A DNA stretch of 37,588 bases from Methanolobus sp. (GTDB lineage: Archaea; Halobacteriota; Methanosarcinia; Methanosarcinales; Methanosarcinaceae): assembly GCF_016278365.1 (NCBI RefSeq), contig NZ_JADQBZ010000013.1, positions 1 to 37,588 of the forward strand, read 5' to 3'. The first letter of the stretch is position 1. Each line of letters opens with the position of its first letter. Shown piece after piece: positions 34,170 to 37,588 of this stretch. Below the pieces are notes generated by a model. It saw only the letters and a list, made by a program, of their open reading frames with translations, searched no databases and was not told the DNA's origin. Made by a program: the position numbers and the translations under genes.

Positions 34170-36881
34170 ATGCTTTCAAAAACAAAGTATATTCTCCTTG
34201 TACTGACAGCAATCACCTTTAGCATAGGGCCCGGATTGAGATATTTTACTGAATATCTTTGGTTCGATATGACTGGATATCTGTCTGTCTTTATAACGAT
34301 CCTGAGCTGGAAAGTATTAATCTTTCTGGCGAGTTTCTTACTGGTATTCGCATTCATTTATCTGAATGTACATATAGCAAGGACATTTACAAAGAATGCC
34401 CTGGGTGAAAATGAATATCAATATACTGATACCGATGGACTAATTCTGCCAGCAGCAATCATAATGTCGCTGATATTCGGCCTGTATCTGAGCAATCAAT
34501 GGGAGACAATCCTCCTATATTTGAACATGGCGCCAACAGGTATTGAAGACCCTATCTTTTTCAGAGATGTTTCATTTTATTTATTCCAGCTTCCTTTAAT
34601 GGAACTGATTAAAAACATATCACTCTCACTTACAACTTTAGCCCTGATACTTGCCGGGATCATCTATCTGGACAAGCTGGAGGACATACTGAGTCCGCAA
34701 TACACTATCGATTCCTCTGAATATGTGACAAATGACAGTGACCTGTCAGGTCTTATGGACAGGATCCCTGCCAGGGTGCTCATGCACATCTCAGCACTTC
34801 TGGGAATCATTCTTACAATAATAGCTTTCAGTTTTTACCTGAGCAGATTCGAGATCTTGTTCTCGCAACAGGGTGTCGTAACGGGTGCAGGATATACAGA
34901 TGTCCATGTAAGGTTACCTCTGCTCACCATAACATCACTGGTTTGCTTTATAGCAGCAGCTGGGATCATAGTAAATACCAGATTGAGAAGTATCAGGATC
35001 CCATTGCTGGGAATCAGTGCAGTTGTGGTCATGATTCTTCTTACCTCCTTTGCGCCTGCGGTCTATCAGCAGATCAAGGTAGAGCCTACCGAACTCCAGC
35101 TGGAGGAGCCTTATCTTTTATACAATATCGAATATACCAGGGCAGGTTTCGGACTTTCGGATATTGATGTAAGGCCTTTTGATTATAATCCCGAACTTAC
35201 CCGCTCTGCGGTTGCAAATAATGAGGATGTCATCTCGAATATCAGGATCTGGGATGAGCGGGCTCTTCAGAATACATACAGGCAGACCCAGCAGATAAGG
35301 ACATATTATGAGTTCAATGACGTGGATACGGACAGGTACTACATTAACGGAGAATACAGTCAGTTCATGATAGCTGCCAGGGAAATGGACATAACTCATC
35401 TTGATCCCTCGGCCAGAACCTGGGTGAATGAACGTCTAGTCTACACCCATGGCTTCGGGGCAGTGATGAACAGTGTCAGCGAAAAAACAGATGACGGCAG
35501 GCCCGAGCTTGTGCTTCGGGACATACCGCCGCAGGGTGACTTCGGTCTAGCAAATCCCAGGATCTACTACGGAGAACTGACAAGAGATTACAAGATCGTA
35601 AATAGTGGCTTAGAAGAGCTCGACTATCCCAGCGCAGCAGGGAACGTATATGCCAGGTACGAGGGAAAAGGTGGCGTACAGCTTGATTCTATATTCAGGA
35701 GACTGGCGTATTTGGTGCGCTTCGGTGATGTGAACTTCATACTGAGCCAGTATATGACCGAAGAAAGCCGCGTTATGTATGATCAGCAGATAAATCAAAG
35801 AGCTTCTAAGATCGTTCCGTTCCTGGTGTATGAAAATGAACCTTACCCAGTGATATATGATGGCAAGATATTCTGGATCATTGATGCATATACTGTATCC
35901 GATAAATTCCCATATTCAGAGAAATACAGAGTTGAAGCCGGTGAACTCAACTATATCCGCAATTCGGTAAAGGTGGTTATTGATGCCTATGACGGCACTG
36001 TGAATTATTATGTAACTGAGGATGAGCCTCTGGTCACTGCGTACTCCAGGATATTCCCTGATCTTTTCAAAACTTATGAAGAAATGCCTGATGGCCTTAA
36101 AGAGCATATAAGATACCCGAAGGAATATTTCAGGGTCCAGATGGACATCTACCGGAACTATCATATGACAAATGTCGAGACCTTCTACAATAAAGAGGAT
36201 GCATGGCAGATCCCAAGGGAATACTACCGTGGAAGTACAATACCCGTGGATCCGTATTACATCATGACAAGGCTTCCTGAAGGAGAAGGTGTTGAGTATA
36301 TACTCATGCAGCCGTTCACGCCAAGGAACAGGCAGAATATGATCTCATGGATAGCTGCAAGATGTGACGGACCAAATTACGGGAAGCTGATACATTACGA
36401 ATTCCCAAAGGACAGGATGATATACGGACCAAACCAGATAGAGTCCAGAATAGACCAGGACCCGAATATATCGGAATTGTTCACACTCTGGGGCCAGCAG
36501 GGATCCAGTGTGATCCGGGGGAATCTGCTTGTGGTTCCTCTTGACAACTCAATACTTTACATTGAGCCTGTGTTCATAAGTGCAGATGAGGGTGAGATAC
36601 CCGAGCTCAGAAGAGTGATAGTATCTTCCGGAGAAACTGTCTATATGGGCCTTGACCTGGTCACATCCCTGCAGGTGCTGCTCCGGGGTGAAGCTGTCGA
36701 TTATGACGGAGAACCTGTATATGTGTCAGAAGATGCAAGAGAACTGGCAGAAAGGGCGCTTGAGCATTATAACAACGCACAGGGCCATTTAAGTAATGGT
36801 GATTGGGCGGGATACGGACAGGAAATGGAACAGGTGTACACTCTGCTTGAACAGATATCGCAGAGTGTGGCAGAGAACTGA
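34170..36881 (+). CDS. UPF0182 family large membrane protein
   Basis: 903 residues. About seven membrane helices lie in the first 310 residues (for example 6-25, 48-68, 92-112, 150-170, 205-227, 253-270, 278-298), with the family pattern LWFDMTGYLSVF and FFRDVSFYLFQLPLM. The large remainder is likely extracytoplasmic: LLYNIEYTRAGFGLSDI, RFGDVNFILSQYM, VTAYSRIFPDLFK, RQNMISWIAARCDGPNYGKL. A short helical tail (ALEHYNNAQGHLSNGDW) closes the protein. UPF0182 (COG1615) is widespread in actinobacteria, cyanobacteria and methanogens and has no established function. The ribosome site before the ATG is weak. Convergent with the hydrolase gene, 18 bp apart. Confidence 0.92.
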   Translation: MLSKTKYILLVLTAITFSIGPGLRYFTEYLWFDMTGYLSVFITILSWKVLIFLASFLLVFAFIYLNVHIARTFTKNALGENEYQYTDTDGLILPAAIIMSLIFGLYLSNQWETILLYLNMAPTGIEDPIFFRDVSFYLFQLPLMELIKNISLSLTTLALILAGIIYLDKLEDILSPQYTIDSSEYVTNDSDLSGLMDRIPARVLMHISALLGIILTIIAFSFYLSRFEILFSQQGVVTGAGYTDVHVRLPLLTITSLVCFIAAAGIIVNTRLRSIRIPLLGISAVVVMILLTSFAPAVYQQIKVEPTELQLEEPYLLYNIEYTRAGFGLSDIDVRPFDYNPELTRSAVANNEDVISNIRIWDERALQNTYRQTQQIRTYYEFNDVDTDRYYINGEYSQFMIAAREMDITHLDPSARTWVNERLVYTHGFGAVMNSVSEKTDDGRPELVLRDIPPQGDFGLANPRIYYGELTRDYKIVNSGLEELDYPSAAGNVYARYEGKGGVQLDSIFRRLAYLVRFGDVNFILSQYMTEESRVMYDQQINQRASKIVPFLVYENEPYPVIYDGKIFWIIDAYTVSDKFPYSEKYRVEAGELNYIRNSVKVVIDAYDGTVNYYVTEDEPLVTAYSRIFPDLFKTYEEMPDGLKEHIRYPKEYFRVQMDIYRNYHMTNVETFYNKEDAWQIPREYYRGSTIPVDPYYIMTRLPEGEGVEYILMQPFTPRNRQNMISWIAARCDGPNYGKLIHYEFPKDRMIYGPNQIESRIDQDPNISELFTLWGQQGSSVIRGNLLVVPLDNSILYIEPVFISADEGEIPELRRVIVSSGETVYMGLDLVTSLQVLLRGEAVDYDGEPVYVSEDARELAERALEHYNNAQGHLSNGDWAGYGQEMEQVYTLLEQISQSVAEN

Positions 36882-36899
36882 TAAGGGTTTTGTTTCATG

Positions 36900-37588
36900 T
36901 CAGAGATCCCACCATGAATTTGGAGGCATCTGCAAGTCTGAGTCCAATGAATCAAACTGGACAGTTTCACCGATCAGAGGAGCAATGATGTTCACTTCCC
37001 TTTCATTTGCTTCCTTTAGCGCCCTTTCTATTGGTTCATTCCAGGCATGATTAGCCAATGTAAATGCTCCCCAATGCATCAGTATCATTGTCTTACCATT
37101 TACGTCCAGATTAGCCTGAACAGCCTGTTCCGGTACCATATGGATATCCGGCCATTTACGGTCATACTGGGCGCCTTCGATCAGGGTGATATCAAAAGGT
37201 CCGTATTTGTCTCCGATCTCCTTGAAGTGAGGGCCATATCCTCCGTCCCCGCTTACATATATCCGGGTACTGTTTCCCAGGATGACCCATCCTCCCCATA
37301 ATGTGGTATCGATATTGAACGGATCTCTTCCTGAACCGTGCCTGGAAGGTGTCAAAGCAACAGTCAGACCTTCATACTCCGTTTCTTCCCACCAGTTGAG
37401 TTCGGTAATCTTTTCCTTCGGGATACCCCATCGGATCAGATGAGCACTGCATCCAAGAGGGACAAAAAAATGCGATACTTTGCTGTTCATTTTTACAATG
37501 GATTGGTAATCCAGATGGTCATAATGATCATGTGTAATGAAAACTGCATCAATTGGCGGCATATCATCAATCAGGTGCAGCATTATAT
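36900..37588 (-). CDS. Metallo-beta-lactamase-fold hydrolase, NAPE-PLD-like (N-terminus off window)
   Basis: At least 227 residues are visible. The metal site HxHxDH is FITHDHYDHLDY, with further ligands in SRHGSG, YVSGDGGYGPHF and LMHWGAF. The pattern TLWGGWVI with GDGGYGPHFKEIG and IEGAQYDRKWPDIHMVPEQAV is that of the NAPE-PLD/UlaG-like branch, whose members hydrolyse phosphodiester or lactone bonds of lipids or sugars. Family members are usually over 300 residues with the HxHxDH motif well inside, so the N-terminal third lies beyond the right edge. The Met at 37583 is probably internal. Confidence 0.9.
   Translation of the reverse strand, partial: IMLHLIDDMPPIDAVFITHDHYDHLDYQSIVKMNSKVSHFFVPLGCSAHLIRWGIPKEKITELNWWEETEYEGLTVALTPSRHGSGRDPFNIDTTLWGGWVILGNSTRIYVSGDGGYGPHFKEIGDKYGPFDITLIEGAQYDRKWPDIHMVPEQAVQANLDVNGKTMILMHWGAFTLANHAWNEPIERALKEANEREVNIIAPLIGETVQFDSLDSDLQMPPNSWWDL

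Overview
The window is chromosomal DNA from a methylotrophic methanogenic archaeon of the Methanosarcinaceae type. Diagnostic genes are a complete pyrrolysine set (pylS, pylB, pylC, pylD), a RamA corrinoid activator, a monomethylamine corrinoid protein (MtmC, cut by the left edge), formylmethanofuran:H4MPT formyltransferase (ftr), the methanofuran enzyme MfnA, the archaeal PolD small subunit and Orc1/Cdc6. PylS is the one-piece (N-domain plus catalytic domain) form. The genus cannot be fixed from sequence reading alone.

Left part (1-12463), methylamine/pyrrolysine island. mtmC runs leftward. Facing away from it are two tandem paralogous winged-helix/FilR1 regulators of the Msr type, a large Cache-HAMP-PAS-PAS histidine kinase and a receiver-only response regulator: a likely substrate-sensing circuit for methylamine genes. 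A 635-bp gap follows. It holds TATA boxes, a perfect palindrome and a 47-codon leader ORF that ends in TAG just before pylS. Then comes the tight run pylS-pylB-pylC-pylD-ramA, which makes pyrrolysine, charges it and reactivates the corrinoid protein used by the Pyl-containing methyltransferases. No tRNA-Pyl gene was found in the window.

Centre (12482-16629), replication region. polB (PolD DP1), a signal peptidase I and orc1/cdc6 lie beside an AT-rich 620-bp gap with four origin recognition boxes, three in one orientation and one inverted. This is a convincing oriC.

Right part (16630-37588), mostly housekeeping. In order: mfnA, a site-2 protease with CBS domains, a TraB-family membrane protein, a transglutaminase-like protein, ftr with a clear terminator, an unrecognised membrane protein, a small zinc-ribbon membrane protein, a second histidine kinase with a cysteine-rich PAS, a voltage-gated K+ channel ending in a zinc ribbon and overlapping-coupled to dinB, and a cysE-cysK cysteine operon. 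cysK has no canonical start codon at its conserved N-terminus. Then come a SAM methyltransferase, two uncharacterised proteins, a universal stress protein, a UPF0182 giant membrane protein and an edge-truncated metallo-beta-lactamase-fold hydrolase. No rRNA, tRNA, CRISPR or insertion sequence was seen.
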